Positions 44,201-53,076 of a DNA stretch of 64,000 nt are shown here, one piece after another. This DNA is from Ignavibacterium sp. (GTDB lineage: Bacteria; Bacteroidota; Ignavibacteria; Ignavibacteriales; Ignavibacteriaceae). Position numbers and translations under genes: made by a program. The stretch covers positions 3,043,116 to 3,107,115 of the forward strand of contig JAVSMP010000001.1 of the NCBI GenBank assembly GCA_032027145.1, given 5' to 3'. The stretch's first letter is position 1, and each line of letters opens with the position of its first letter. The notes beneath the pieces are model-generated. The model saw only the letters and a program-made list of their open reading frames with translations, was not told where the DNA came from and did no database searches.

Positions 44201-46012
44201 ATGAAAGAGAATCTGGCTGTAATAATAATCATTATAGGATTTTTTTTGTTTGGATGTTCCGGATCCCAGCAAATTTCAATAGTTAATATTTCTGAACTTG
44301 AATACCCTGTTGATTTAAAGGTAATTAAAAGAACTGATTGGGGTTGGATTCCTTTTGATAGAAATGTTCCGCAGCATCAAATAAATAAAATTACTATTCA
44401 TCACGGCGGCGAATATTTTGCAGAAGATAAGGATATGATTAGCTATCTCCGTAACCTTCAAAGCTGGAGCAGAAGAGAAAAAAAATGGGCAGATAATCCT
44501 TATCATTTTATGATTGATCTTAAAGGAAATATTTATGAAGCCCGCCCAATAAATATTCCAGGTGATACAAATACAGATTATGATGTAAACGGACACGCAT
44601 TGATTTGTGTAGTTGGTAATTACGAGGTTCAAAAGATAAATGAAGAACAGCTAAGCTCACTTTCAAAACTAACTGCTTTTCTTAAACATAGATTTAATGT
44701 TGACTTAAAAGATATAAAAACCCATAAAGATTATACCGAAACACTTTGTCCTGGTAAAGATCTATATAAATATTTTGAGGATGGTTCTTTTCTGAAAATG
44801 GTTGAATCAGAACTAGCACAAAACTGCTGTGATAAAAAAGTAATAGTTAAAAGCGGTATTGAAGTTTTAGTTGAACATAATTTCGATATACTTAAAGGCA
44901 GAAGAGTTGGATTGGTAACAAATCCAACCGGTGTTGATAGAAATCTTAAATCAACAATTGATATTCTTTTTGAAGCTGAAGGAGTAAGCCTGACGGCACT
45001 CTATGGACCTGAGCATGGTGTGCGTGGAAATTATACCGCTGGTGAACATGTTGATTTTTATATTGATGAAACAACAAAACTTCCGGTTTATTCTTTATAT
45101 GGAAAAACACGTAAACCCAATGCAGATATGTTAAAGGATGTTGATGTAATTGTATTTGATATTCAGGATATTGGCAGCCGGTCTTACACCTACATCAGCA
45201 CAATGGGTTTAGTGATGGAAGCTGCAGCCGAAAATAATAAAGATGTTGTGATACTTGATCGTCCGAATCCGCTTGGCGGAAACAGAATTGAAGGCAACAT
45301 AGTTGAAGACGGTTATTTTTCATTTGTAAGTCAGTTTGCAATTCCTTATGTGCATGGATTAACAGTAGGTGAATTAGCAAAATTATTAAATGAAGAAGGA
45401 ATGCTCCAGAATAAAGTTAAGTGTAAGTTAACAGTTATTCCAATGGAAGGCTGGACACGTGATATGTATTTTGAACAGACCGGTTTGCCCTGGGTTTTGA
45501 CCTCACCGCATATTCCTCATAGATACTCTCCTTTTTATTATGCCGCTTCAGGAATTCTTGGAGAACTTAGAGGTGTATTATCAATTGGTGTCGGATACAC
45601 ATTACCATTTCAAACCTTTGCAACTGAGTGGATAAATGGAGAAGAACTTTCAAGAAAAATGAATTCTTATAATCTGGATGGAGTAATCTTCAGACCGATT
45701 TCTTATAAGCCATACTACGGTTTTGGGAAAGATAAAATGCTTGGCGGAGTTGAAATCTATATTACTGATTACAAAAAAGTTAATTTAACAAATGTGCAAT
45801 TTTATTTTGCACAGGCAATAAACGAGTTGTATGGAAGAAATATTATCGCTGAAAATGAAGGGCGCTTTGATATGTTTGATAAAGTTTTGGGAACAAATAA
45901 GATACGTGAACTTTTTATTCAACGATTAAAGGTTGAAGATATACTTCCCTACTTGAACAAAGACATCGAGAATTTCAGAAGACTTTCTGAAAAATATTAT
46001 TTATATAAATAA
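44201..46012 (+). CDS. Lipoprotein fusing N-acetylmuramoyl-L-alanine amidase with NamZ (DUF1343) exo-N-acetylmuramidase
   Basis: 603 residues. Lipobox FGCS (Cys about 19). Residues about 30-205 form an amidase_2/PGRP domain: zinc His in ITIHHGGEYF and the later His-x7-Cys site THKDYTETLC. Residues about 215-603 are a complete DUF1343 domain: GRRVGLVTNPTGVD, LYGPEHGVRGNYTAGE, VFDIQDIGSRSYTYI, ILDRPNPLGGN, VHGLTVGELA. DUF1343 members (NamZ) remove MurNAc from the non-reducing end of peptide-free glycan chains. So one outer-envelope protein would first strip the stem peptide and then release MurNAc. It runs divergently from the antiporter-kinase-permease genes. Confidence 0.88.
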   Translation: MKENLAVIIIIIGFFLFGCSGSQQISIVNISELEYPVDLKVIKRTDWGWIPFDRNVPQHQINKITIHHGGEYFAEDKDMISYLRNLQSWSRREKKWADNPYHFMIDLKGNIYEARPINIPGDTNTDYDVNGHALICVVGNYEVQKINEEQLSSLSKLTAFLKHRFNVDLKDIKTHKDYTETLCPGKDLYKYFEDGSFLKMVESELAQNCCDKKVIVKSGIEVLVEHNFDILKGRRVGLVTNPTGVDRNLKSTIDILFEAEGVSLTALYGPEHGVRGNYTAGEHVDFYIDETTKLPVYSLYGKTRKPNADMLKDVDVIVFDIQDIGSRSYTYISTMGLVMEAAAENNKDVVILDRPNPLGGNRIEGNIVEDGYFSFVSQFAIPYVHGLTVGELAKLLNEEGMLQNKVKCKLTVIPMEGWTRDMYFEQTGLPWVLTSPHIPHRYSPFYYAASGILGELRGVLSIGVGYTLPFQTFATEWINGEELSRKMNSYNLDGVIFRPISYKPYYGFGKDKMLGGVEIYITDYKKVNLTNVQFYFAQAINELYGRNIIAENEGRFDMFDKVLGTNKIRELFIQRLKVEDILPYLNKDIENFRRLSEKYYLYK

Positions 46013-46019
46013 ACTTTCA

Positions 46020-46166
46020 GGCTTCGACTGAGCTAAACATTATTGCTTTGTCACTTTTAGCGGAGTCGAAAAGTGACTGAAAATGTTTTAATAAATAAAA
46101 GAAACTATTAGGCTTCGACTTCGCTCAGCCTTACATTATCGGAAATTATTATTGCTTCGTTACTTT
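46020..46166. repeat. Paired REP-like intergenic repeats with hairpins
   Basis: Two related blocks, each starting GGCTTCGACT: block one at 46020-46058 and block two at 46111-46166, both continuing to ATTATTGCTT-GT-ACTTT with insertions. Block one runs into a perfect 9-bp hairpin, GTCACTTTT / AAAAGTGAC (46050-46077), which could stop transcription of the amidase-NamZ gene. Block two contains AGGCT-N12-AGCCT (46110-46131). Such TTCGACT-CGCTCAG repeats recur between genes in related genomes. Confidence 0.5.
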
Positions 46167-46203
46167 AAGCTTACGAAGTAAAAATTTAAGAGAACAAATT
46201 ACT

Positions 46204-47466
46204 ATGCATTACTTAAAAACAGATTTTATAAAATACAAAAACAATCAACTCTTTATTGAAAACCTAAACGTTGAAAAAATAGCCAATGAATTTGGCACCC
46301 CGCTTTATATTTACAGTAAGAATCACTTTATAAAACAATATAATGACTTTGCAAGCGCATTCAGCAGCTTAAACCATAAAGTATTTTATGCCATGAAAGC
46401 TAATTATAATCTGAGTGTTATAAATACTTTTGTTAATCTTGGCAGCGGTATAGATGCAAATTCTGAAGGTGAACTGTACCGTGCATTAAAAACAGGAATT
46501 CATCCATCAAAAATAATTTTAACCAGTGTCGGTAAAACAAAAAATGAAATTAAAATCGGTATTGAAAAAGATGTGTTGATGATAAAAGCTGAATCCGAAG
46601 AAGAAATTGAACTCATAAATAAAATTGCCGGCGGGATGAATAAGACCGCATCTGTTGCGATTCGGGTTAATCCGGATGTGGATGCAAAAACTCATCCTTA
46701 TATATCTACTGGATTATCATCGAACAAATTTGGAGTTGATGCCAAATCTGCTTTAAATATTTACAAACACAGAAATGAATTTAAGAACATTAAATTTACC
46801 GGTATCGATATGCACATCGGCTCACAAATAACTGCAATAGAACCTTTTTGTGAAGCTGTTCAAAAACTTTCAGAACTTTATTTTGAAATTGAAAAAGATG
46901 GTTTAAAACTTGAGCATTTTGATGTTGGCGGCGGAATCGGGATTACATACAATAATGAACAATCTTTTACAATTAATGAGTTTGCAGAAAAGACAATTCC
47001 ACTTTTGAAAAAACTTAATTGTCAGATAATTTTTGAACCTGGCAGATATTTAACAGCTAACGGTGGAATACTTGTAACTGAAGTACTTTATAATAAGAAA
47101 AACGGTGATAAAAATTTTGTTATTATTGATGCAGCGATGAACGACCTTCTTCGACCTTCTATTTATCAGGCTTATCATCACGTTCAGCCGGTTCAATTAT
47201 ATGAAGGCAATAAAATAATAGTTGCTGATATTGTCGGTCCGGTTTGTGAATCAGGCGATTACATTGCTCGTAACAGAGAAATACCTGAAACTAAATCAGG
47301 TGAGCTTCTTGCTATAATGTCTGCAGGTGCTTATGGAATGGTTATGAGTTCAAATTACAATGCACGCCGTCGTCCTGCTGAGATTTTGGTTGATGGAGCC
47401 AATTTATCAGTGATAAGAAGCAGAGAAACTTTTGAACATCTGATTTGGGATGAAAAGATATTGTAG
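46204..47466 (+). CDS. lysA: Diaminopimelate decarboxylase
   Basis: 420 residues of the fold III PLP decarboxylase family. PLP Lys in VFYAMKANYN, DMHIGSQI, phosphate loop VGGGIGITY, EPGRYLTANGG, and active-site GPVCESGDYIARNREIP at the dimer interface; C-terminal YGMVMSSNYNARRRPAEILV. It converts meso-diaminopimelate to L-lysine. It follows the NamZ fusion after the repeat region; whether it serves salvage of diaminopimelate or only ordinary lysine synthesis is open. Confidence 0.95.
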   Translation: MHYLKTDFIKYKNNQLFIENLNVEKIANEFGTPLYIYSKNHFIKQYNDFASAFSSLNHKVFYAMKANYNLSVINTFVNLGSGIDANSEGELYRALKTGIHPSKIILTSVGKTKNEIKIGIEKDVLMIKAESEEEIELINKIAGGMNKTASVAIRVNPDVDAKTHPYISTGLSSNKFGVDAKSALNIYKHRNEFKNIKFTGIDMHIGSQITAIEPFCEAVQKLSELYFEIEKDGLKLEHFDVGGGIGITYNNEQSFTINEFAEKTIPLLKKLNCQIIFEPGRYLTANGGILVTEVLYNKKNGDKNFVIIDAAMNDLLRPSIYQAYHHVQPVQLYEGNKIIVADIVGPVCESGDYIARNREIPETKSGELLAIMSAGAYGMVMSSNYNARRRPAEILVDGANLSVIRSRETFEHLIWDEKIL

Positions 47467-47481
47467 AACTACCAAGATTAA

Positions 47482-48801
47482 TTATTTCTGATTTTTCTTT
47501 AACAGTTGTTTAATCAAAGTAACCGGGTGCATTACAACTACATCAACATTAAATTTTTTAGTGCCGTGTTTTATTTGTCCCATACAACCTGGATTTCCCG
47601 TTAACACAACTTTTGCATTTGTATTCTTAATATTATTCATCTTTCGCTTCAACTGAATCAATGAATCTTCATATCTTACAACATTATAAATTCCTGCACT
47701 GCCACAGCACCAGGTTGCTTCATCAAGTTCAGTGTATTGCACTCCCGGTAAAGATTTAATCACCTCTCTTGGTTGTGAATGCACTTTTTGAGCATGAACC
47801 AAATGGCAGGCATCGTGATAGGTTACAGATTCAGGCGTTTGATCTGAAATAAGTTTTAGCTCAGGTTTTTGTTCATAAATAAATTCAGTGATATCCTTAA
47901 CTTTAGCTGCAAACCTTTTTGCCTTTTCAGCATATAAAGGATCATCCTCAAACAAATAAGCATAATCCTTCATAAAAGCCCCGCATCCAGCTGAGTTTGA
48001 AATCAAATAATCATAGTCATGTCTTTCAAAAGCATCAATATTCTTTCTTGCAAGCTTCAGTGCAAAATCCAGATCACCATTATGACCCATAAGCGAGCCG
48101 CAGCAAACCTGATCTTCAGGTGTAATAACTTTACAGCCGCATTCTTTCAGAACTTCGATCGTATCTATATTAATATCTGCAAACATTGTATTCATCAAAC
48201 AACCAAAATGGAATGCAGTTTTAAATTTTACTTCACCCTGGGGCAGTTCAACCTCTTTAATCTGCTTATCGGAGAATATATCAGAAATTGATGGAGATAA
48301 AGTTTCAATCTCTGAAAGATTTTTAGAAAATATTTTTAAGATGCCAATTGTTCTGATAAATTTTTGTAACCCTGATTTTTGATAAAACCTTAACACACTT
48401 GAAACAAATTTTAATCCATTTCTTGAAGCCACGAATCTTCTAAGTGTAAATCTTTTAATTGCACGTTTAATTCTTGATGTGCCAAAGCCAGCTTCATCAA
48501 CAACAACCCGGGCTGTTTCAACCATCCTGCCATATTGAACTCCTGCCGGACAAGCAGTTTCACACGCAAGGCAATCAAGACAGAAATTCATTTCCTCTGC
48601 AAACCTATCACTTAATTCCATTTCACTTCTTGCAACTGACTTTATCATTGCTATTCTTCCTCTTGGAGAAGAGCGTTCAATCTTGGTAATATCATAAGTC
48701 GGGCAGGTTGCCAAACATAAGCCGCAATGAATACACTGCTGAAGTATATCATCGTGAGGTAAAACTTTTAAAAGATCTTTATTATAGGTTTGCTTATTCA
48801 T
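47482..48801 (-). CDS. glcF: Glycolate/D-lactate oxidase iron-sulfur subunit
   Basis: 439 residues: two [4Fe-4S] motifs (CIHCGLCLATCPTYD, CLDCLACETACP) and two CCG domains (FGCLMNTMF with QVCCGSLMG; YHDACHLVH with TWCCGSAGIYN). This is the GlcF/LldE-type electron-transfer subunit. It overlaps the upstream FAD subunit gene by 8 bp, so they are co-translated. It passes electrons from the oxidised hydroxy acid to the quinone pool. It is tail to tail with lysA. Confidence 0.88.
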   Translation of the reverse strand: MNKQTYNKDLLKVLPHDDILQQCIHCGLCLATCPTYDITKIERSSPRGRIAMIKSVARSEMELSDRFAEEMNFCLDCLACETACPAGVQYGRMVETARVVVDEAGFGTSRIKRAIKRFTLRRFVASRNGLKFVSSVLRFYQKSGLQKFIRTIGILKIFSKNLSEIETLSPSISDIFSDKQIKEVELPQGEVKFKTAFHFGCLMNTMFADINIDTIEVLKECGCKVITPEDQVCCGSLMGHNGDLDFALKLARKNIDAFERHDYDYLISNSAGCGAFMKDYAYLFEDDPLYAEKAKRFAAKVKDITEFIYEQKPELKLISDQTPESVTYHDACHLVHAQKVHSQPREVIKSLPGVQYTELDEATWCCGSAGIYNVVRYEDSLIQLKRKMNNIKNTNAKVVLTGNPGCMGQIKHGTKKFNVDVVVMHPVTLIKQLLKKNQK

Positions 48802-50233
48802 TAAAGTCTTTTATTTGTTGGCGTTTAAGTGGTAAGTAACCCTCACACTTGGGTGAAATAGAAAATATCTTTTCAGGATTAAGGATATTATTTGGATCAA
48901 TTGCACATTTAATTCTCTTCATCATATCAACGCCTGCAGGACCGGCAACTGATTCTAAAAATTGTTTTTTAGATAAGCCTGTTCCATGTTCACCGGTAAT
49001 CGTGCCGCCTAATTTGATTGCTTCGTTAAAAATGTATTCAAAAGCTTTATGTGCCTTATCAAGTGCTTTGCTGTCTCTTTCATCGGTAAGACAAGTCGGA
49101 TGCAGATTTCCGTCACCGGCGTGTCCAAAATTACCAATCATAACATCGAACATTTTTGCAGCTTTTGTTACTTTTTCAATCATAACAGGTAGCTCACTTC
49201 TTGGGACTGTTGCATCTTCCAAAATAGTTGTAGGCATTTTACGTGCAAGTGCACTAAAAGCGCTTCTTCGTGCAGTCTTAAGATTTTCTGATTCTGTTTT
49301 ATCAGTTGCTCCTTTAAGAGCAGAAGCATTATTTTTAACCGCAATTTTTCTTATCACTTCAGCATCTTCCTGCACTTCAGAATCACGCCCATCAACTTCA
49401 ATAAGTAAGATAGCTTCGCTTTTTCTCGGCAAACCTATATGTGCATAATCTTCCACACAATTGATTGTAGTGTTATCCAAAAATTCCATCATTGATGGTA
49501 CAATGTGAGCAGCAATAATATCTGAAACAGTTTTTCCCGCATCAACAAGCTTATTAAAAAATATCAGCAAGGTTATTGACTTAGTTGGTTTTGGTAATAG
49601 CTTTACTAAGACTTTAGTTATGATTCCAAGTGTACCTTCACTGCCGATAATAAAATCTTTCAGATTATATCCTGCGGCATCTTTCATATTTTTCCCCCCG
49701 GTTTTTAATAATTCGCCATTTGGGAGAATCATTTCAACACCAAGCACATAATTTTTAGTAACACCATATTTTAAGCCTCTAAGTCCTCCGGCATTACTTG
49801 CCACATTACCGCCGATCGTACATACAGTTAAACTTCCGGGATCCGGAGGATAAAATAAACCGATTTTTTCAACCTGATTCTGAAGTTTACCGGTAACAAC
49901 CCCAGGTTCCACCCATGCAGTTAAATTACTGGTATCGATTTCCAAAATACGATTCCACTTTGTCATAACAACAACAACAGAGTTATCTACCGGTATTGAT
50001 CCGCCGCTTAAACCTGTACCTGCTCCGCGTGGTACGACATTAAACTTTTCCTGATTAGCAAGTTTTAAAATTTTTGATATTTGTTCAGCATCTTCCGGGA
50101 AAAGAACCGCTTCAGGCAGATGTCTGTAAACAGGAGTTCCGTCATAAGAATAAACAAGCTTATCTTCTTTGGAATCGAAGAAGTTTTGTGATCCTACAAT
50201 TGATTTTAATTTCTCGGTTGTGAATTGATCCAT
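48794..50233 (-). CDS. glcD: Glycolate/D-lactate oxidase FAD subunit
   Basis: About 479 residues from ATG 50233; a TTG at 50257 would add eight residues with no better ribosome site. FAD-binding PCMH motif VVPRGAGTGLSGGSIP, PDPGSLTVCTIGGNVASNAGG, and C-terminal NFGHAGDGNLHPT and GTITGEHGTGLSKK are the GlcD signature. It oxidises glycolate or D-lactate and passes electrons to GlcF. The exact substrate cannot be read; no separate glcE is present. Confidence 0.9.
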   Translation of the reverse strand: MDQFTTEKLKSIVGSQNFFDSKEDKLVYSYDGTPVYRHLPEAVLFPEDAEQISKILKLANQEKFNVVPRGAGTGLSGGSIPVDNSVVVVMTKWNRILEIDTSNLTAWVEPGVVTGKLQNQVEKIGLFYPPDPGSLTVCTIGGNVASNAGGLRGLKYGVTKNYVLGVEMILPNGELLKTGGKNMKDAAGYNLKDFIIGSEGTLGIITKVLVKLLPKPTKSITLLIFFNKLVDAGKTVSDIIAAHIVPSMMEFLDNTTINCVEDYAHIGLPRKSEAILLIEVDGRDSEVQEDAEVIRKIAVKNNASALKGATDKTESENLKTARRSAFSALARKMPTTILEDATVPRSELPVMIEKVTKAAKMFDVMIGNFGHAGDGNLHPTCLTDERDSKALDKAHKAFEYIFNEAIKLGGTITGEHGTGLSKKQFLESVAGPAGVDMMKRIKCAIDPNNILNPEKIFSISPKCEGYLPLKRQQIKDFNE

Positions 50234-50544
50234 ATCTATTTCATTTTGTTTATACAAATTTACTCAAAATGATATTGGTTTTCGATAATTTCTTACATTT
50301 TTTTAGATAATCACTAACCGAACCAGAGAGGATATTTTACTTAACAATCACTGATATTTATATGTTTGCTAATTGTGTAACATTGATTTTGTTCACATCA
50401 ATTACCACTTATCAAATTTTAAAAAAAATATTTTGTAAGATTTGTTTAATTTTACATAGTAGGTTTTCTAACACTTAAAAATTCTTACTTTCAACAATAA
50501 ATCTTATTTAATACAAAATTTGCTAGTTCATATTAGAGAAATAG
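50234..50544 (+). promoter_or_regulatory. Gene-free AT-rich region upstream of the efflux operon, with one dyad
   Basis: 311 bp with no credible reading frame, tRNA or hairpin terminator. It must hold the start signals for glcD (minus) and the efflux operon (plus). The only clear symmetry is ATTGAT-N9-ATCAAT at 50382-50402, a possible operator. The spacing does not fit FNR (N4), and no regulator gene is adjacent. Confidence 0.3.
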
Positions 50545-51984
50545 ATGAAGACTAAAAACCCCCCTTTTTATTTTACTTTTTTCATAATTTTATTTTTAAC
50601 AACAGTCTTTGGCAGAAATACTTCGGCACAGCAAAAGGTTCTGAACATTAAAGAAGCAATTAATATTGCTCTACAGAACAACCGCGATATTTCAATATCA
50701 GTGATGAATGTTAAAAAAGCTGAAGCAGCAGTTGATGAAGCTTTTGGATATGCACTGCCAAGTCTTGATTTATCCGGCAGTTTTTCCCACTTTATTAAAA
50801 AGCCTATGATGTTGTTTCCGGATTTTCAAGCACTGTTAACAAATGCAACATATTCAATTCTTTTCGATGAAAATGTTATACCGCGTGATAATAGTAAGTA
50901 TATGCCTATGAATAATATCTTACAATCATTTTCTCAGTCAAATAACTTTTCAACCGGTATAACACTTACACAAACACTATTTAGTTCGGCTGTATTTAAG
51001 GGAATCGGTGCATCAAAAATTTATTATGAACTTGCTAAAGCAGATCTCAATAGTACTGTTTCTAAAACAGTTTTATCGGTACAAAAGACTTTCTATGGAG
51101 TATTGCTTTCTAAAAAAGTACTTGAGATAACAAAACAAAGTTTTGATAATGCGATGGATAATCTTAATAATGTTAAAGCATTGCATAAACAGGGACTTGT
51201 TTCAGAATTTGATATGCTTCAGGCAGAAGTTCAGGTTGAGAATATTAGACCAGTCCTTTTGCAGATGGAAAATAATTTAAAGACTGCTGCGGATGGATTA
51301 AAAATTGTGCTTGGCATAAATCAAAGTGAAGAAATTGATGTACAGGGAGATTTTGTTTATCAATCGTTTGAGCATTCAGATGAAAATGATTTAATAAATG
51401 AAGCACTTACTGAAAATTTTGAATTAAAAACTCTTGATCTTAAAAAGCAGGTTGATGAAGCATTCATTGATCTTGATGTTGCTGGTTATTGGCCTACTCT
51501 TGCTGCTTTCGGTCAGTATTCTTATGCTGGTTCTTCTGAAGATTGGAACTTTAATACTTATTCATCTGCAACTGTTGGCATAAGTTTATCCATTAACCTT
51601 TGGCGGGGAAACAGAACAAAACACGCAGTTGAGCAGTCAACTATTACTTTTCAACAAACTGAAGAAAGATTAAATCAATTGCAGGATTACACAATACTTA
51701 GTGTTAAATCTAAATTAATGGAATTAAAAAGAGTAGAATCATTATTAGATGCCCAAAAACGTATTGTAGGAGTTGCTCAAAGAGCTTATGAAATTGCAAC
51801 CACAAGATATCGGGAAGGAGCCGGCAGCCAAATCGAAATTCAGAATTCTGACATGGCTTTAAAGCAAGCCCGGTTAAATCTGATTCAAATTACTTACAAT
51901 TATATTGTTGCTAAATATGAACTTGAACAATTACTCGGCAGAACATCTTCTGAGTATCTAACTAACTTTTCAGAAATTGAATAA
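50545..51984 (+). CDS. TolC-family outer-membrane efflux channel
   Basis: 479 residues, signal peptide ending TSAQ, two repeats of the outer-membrane efflux fold with long helices: LNIKEAINIALQNNRDISI at the start, ATTRYREGAGSQIEIQNSD and LNLIQITYNYIVAKYELEQLLG near the end. It forms the outer-membrane channel for the adaptor and RND pump that follow 33 and 12 bp apart. Confidence 0.92.
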   Translation: MKTKNPPFYFTFFIILFLTTVFGRNTSAQQKVLNIKEAINIALQNNRDISISVMNVKKAEAAVDEAFGYALPSLDLSGSFSHFIKKPMMLFPDFQALLTNATYSILFDENVIPRDNSKYMPMNNILQSFSQSNNFSTGITLTQTLFSSAVFKGIGASKIYYELAKADLNSTVSKTVLSVQKTFYGVLLSKKVLEITKQSFDNAMDNLNNVKALHKQGLVSEFDMLQAEVQVENIRPVLLQMENNLKTAADGLKIVLGINQSEEIDVQGDFVYQSFEHSDENDLINEALTENFELKTLDLKKQVDEAFIDLDVAGYWPTLAAFGQYSYAGSSEDWNFNTYSSATVGISLSINLWRGNRTKHAVEQSTITFQQTEERLNQLQDYTILSVKSKLMELKRVESLLDAQKRIVGVAQRAYEIATTRYREGAGSQIEIQNSDMALKQARLNLIQITYNYIVAKYELEQLLGRTSSEYLTNFSEIE

Positions 51985-52017
51985 AATTTATCCATACTAT
52001 CAGGAGAAATTATTTAG

Positions 52018-53064
52018 ATGAAAAAACTAAAATCAAATAAAATATTAACCGGTACAGCTTTAACCCTTTTAACATTTTTAATACTTGCAGGCTGCGGCGG
52101 TGATAACAAAAAAGATAAAAGCCCGGAACAGATTAGAAGTGAAGAAGGAATTCCTGTAAGAATTGAAGAAATAAAATATCAGCCTTATGAAAAATATTTA
52201 TCATTCTTTGCAAAGCTTACTGGAATTAAAGAAGCAACAAAAGGAGCAATGGTTGGTGGTAATATCACCAAAGTTAATTCAAAAATCGGCGACTATGTAA
52301 AAGAAGGACAAATAATTGTTGAGTTTGATTCGGATAATCCAGCATTGCAATACAATCAGGCAAAAACAACCTTTGAAAATTCTGAGAGGAATTATCTTAG
52401 AATAAAAGCATTATATGAAGATGGTGAAACATCATTAGCTGCTTTTGAAGGTGCTCAGACTCAATTTGAAGTTGCTCAAAGGAATTATCTGTCTTTAAGA
52501 AAAATGCTGTTTATAGAATCTCCTTTTGACGGCTATATAGTAAATCTAAAAGTAAATCCAGGTGACGGAGTTAAAAGTGAGGCTCCTCTTTTTACAGTAT
52601 CACAAATATTTAAAATGCGAAGCAAAATCTGGGTATCCGAAAAAGAAATTGTTCAGTTTAAAAAAGGGATGACAGCAGTAACAGAGTTTGGAGGGCAAAA
52701 GTTTGTTGGTAAAGTTATTGAAATTGCTTTGGCAATTGACCCGGCTAAACAAGCTTTTTATGTGGAAGTAGAATTTGATAATCCCCGTAGTATTTTAAAA
52801 AGCGGTTTAACAAACGAAGTAAAAATCTTAACCTATGAAAACCCGAAAGCAATTGTTATTCCCAGAAGTATTGTTATGAATGATGAGAATGGTTCGTATG
52901 TATTTGTAAACGATAATGGCAAAGCATCAAAAAGATATATCTCCAATGGAAGCGAAAGCGGTTTAATGTACGAGATAAGTTCGGGATTAAACTCAGGAGA
53001 AATGTTAATTGTTAAAGGCGCTTCTCAGTTAGAAGACGGAAGCAAAATCAATGTTATTCAATAA
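52018..53064 (+). CDS. RND periplasmic adaptor lipoprotein (membrane fusion protein)
   Basis: 348 residues, lipobox LAGC (Cys about 26), then the adaptor plan: lipoyl half GGNITKVNSKIGDYVKEGQI, short helical hairpin, second lipoyl half SPFDGYIVNLKVNPGDGVK, and beta-barrel and membrane-proximal parts (GLTNEVKILTYENPKAIVIP). It links the inner-membrane pump to the TolC-like channel. The hairpin is short, which is common in Bacteroidota adaptors. Confidence 0.92.
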   Translation: MKKLKSNKILTGTALTLLTFLILAGCGGDNKKDKSPEQIRSEEGIPVRIEEIKYQPYEKYLSFFAKLTGIKEATKGAMVGGNITKVNSKIGDYVKEGQIIVEFDSDNPALQYNQAKTTFENSERNYLRIKALYEDGETSLAAFEGAQTQFEVAQRNYLSLRKMLFIESPFDGYIVNLKVNPGDGVKSEAPLFTVSQIFKMRSKIWVSEKEIVQFKKGMTAVTEFGGQKFVGKVIEIALAIDPAKQAFYVEVEFDNPRSILKSGLTNEVKILTYENPKAIVIPRSIVMNDENGSYVFVNDNGKASKRYISNGSESGLMYEISSGLNSGEMLIVKGASQLEDGSKINVIQ

Positions 53065-53076
53065 AAGGAAATCCAG

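Noticed and set aside
48849..49448. 199-codon open frame opposite glcD
   Set aside because: It lies wholly antisense to a clear FAD oxidase gene, has Ser/Leu/Ile-rich composition typical of a reverse-strand shadow, and no ribosome site or family motif.
50382..50402. FNR or CRP box before the efflux operon
   Set aside because: The half-site spacing is nine bases, not the four of FNR or the six of CRP.
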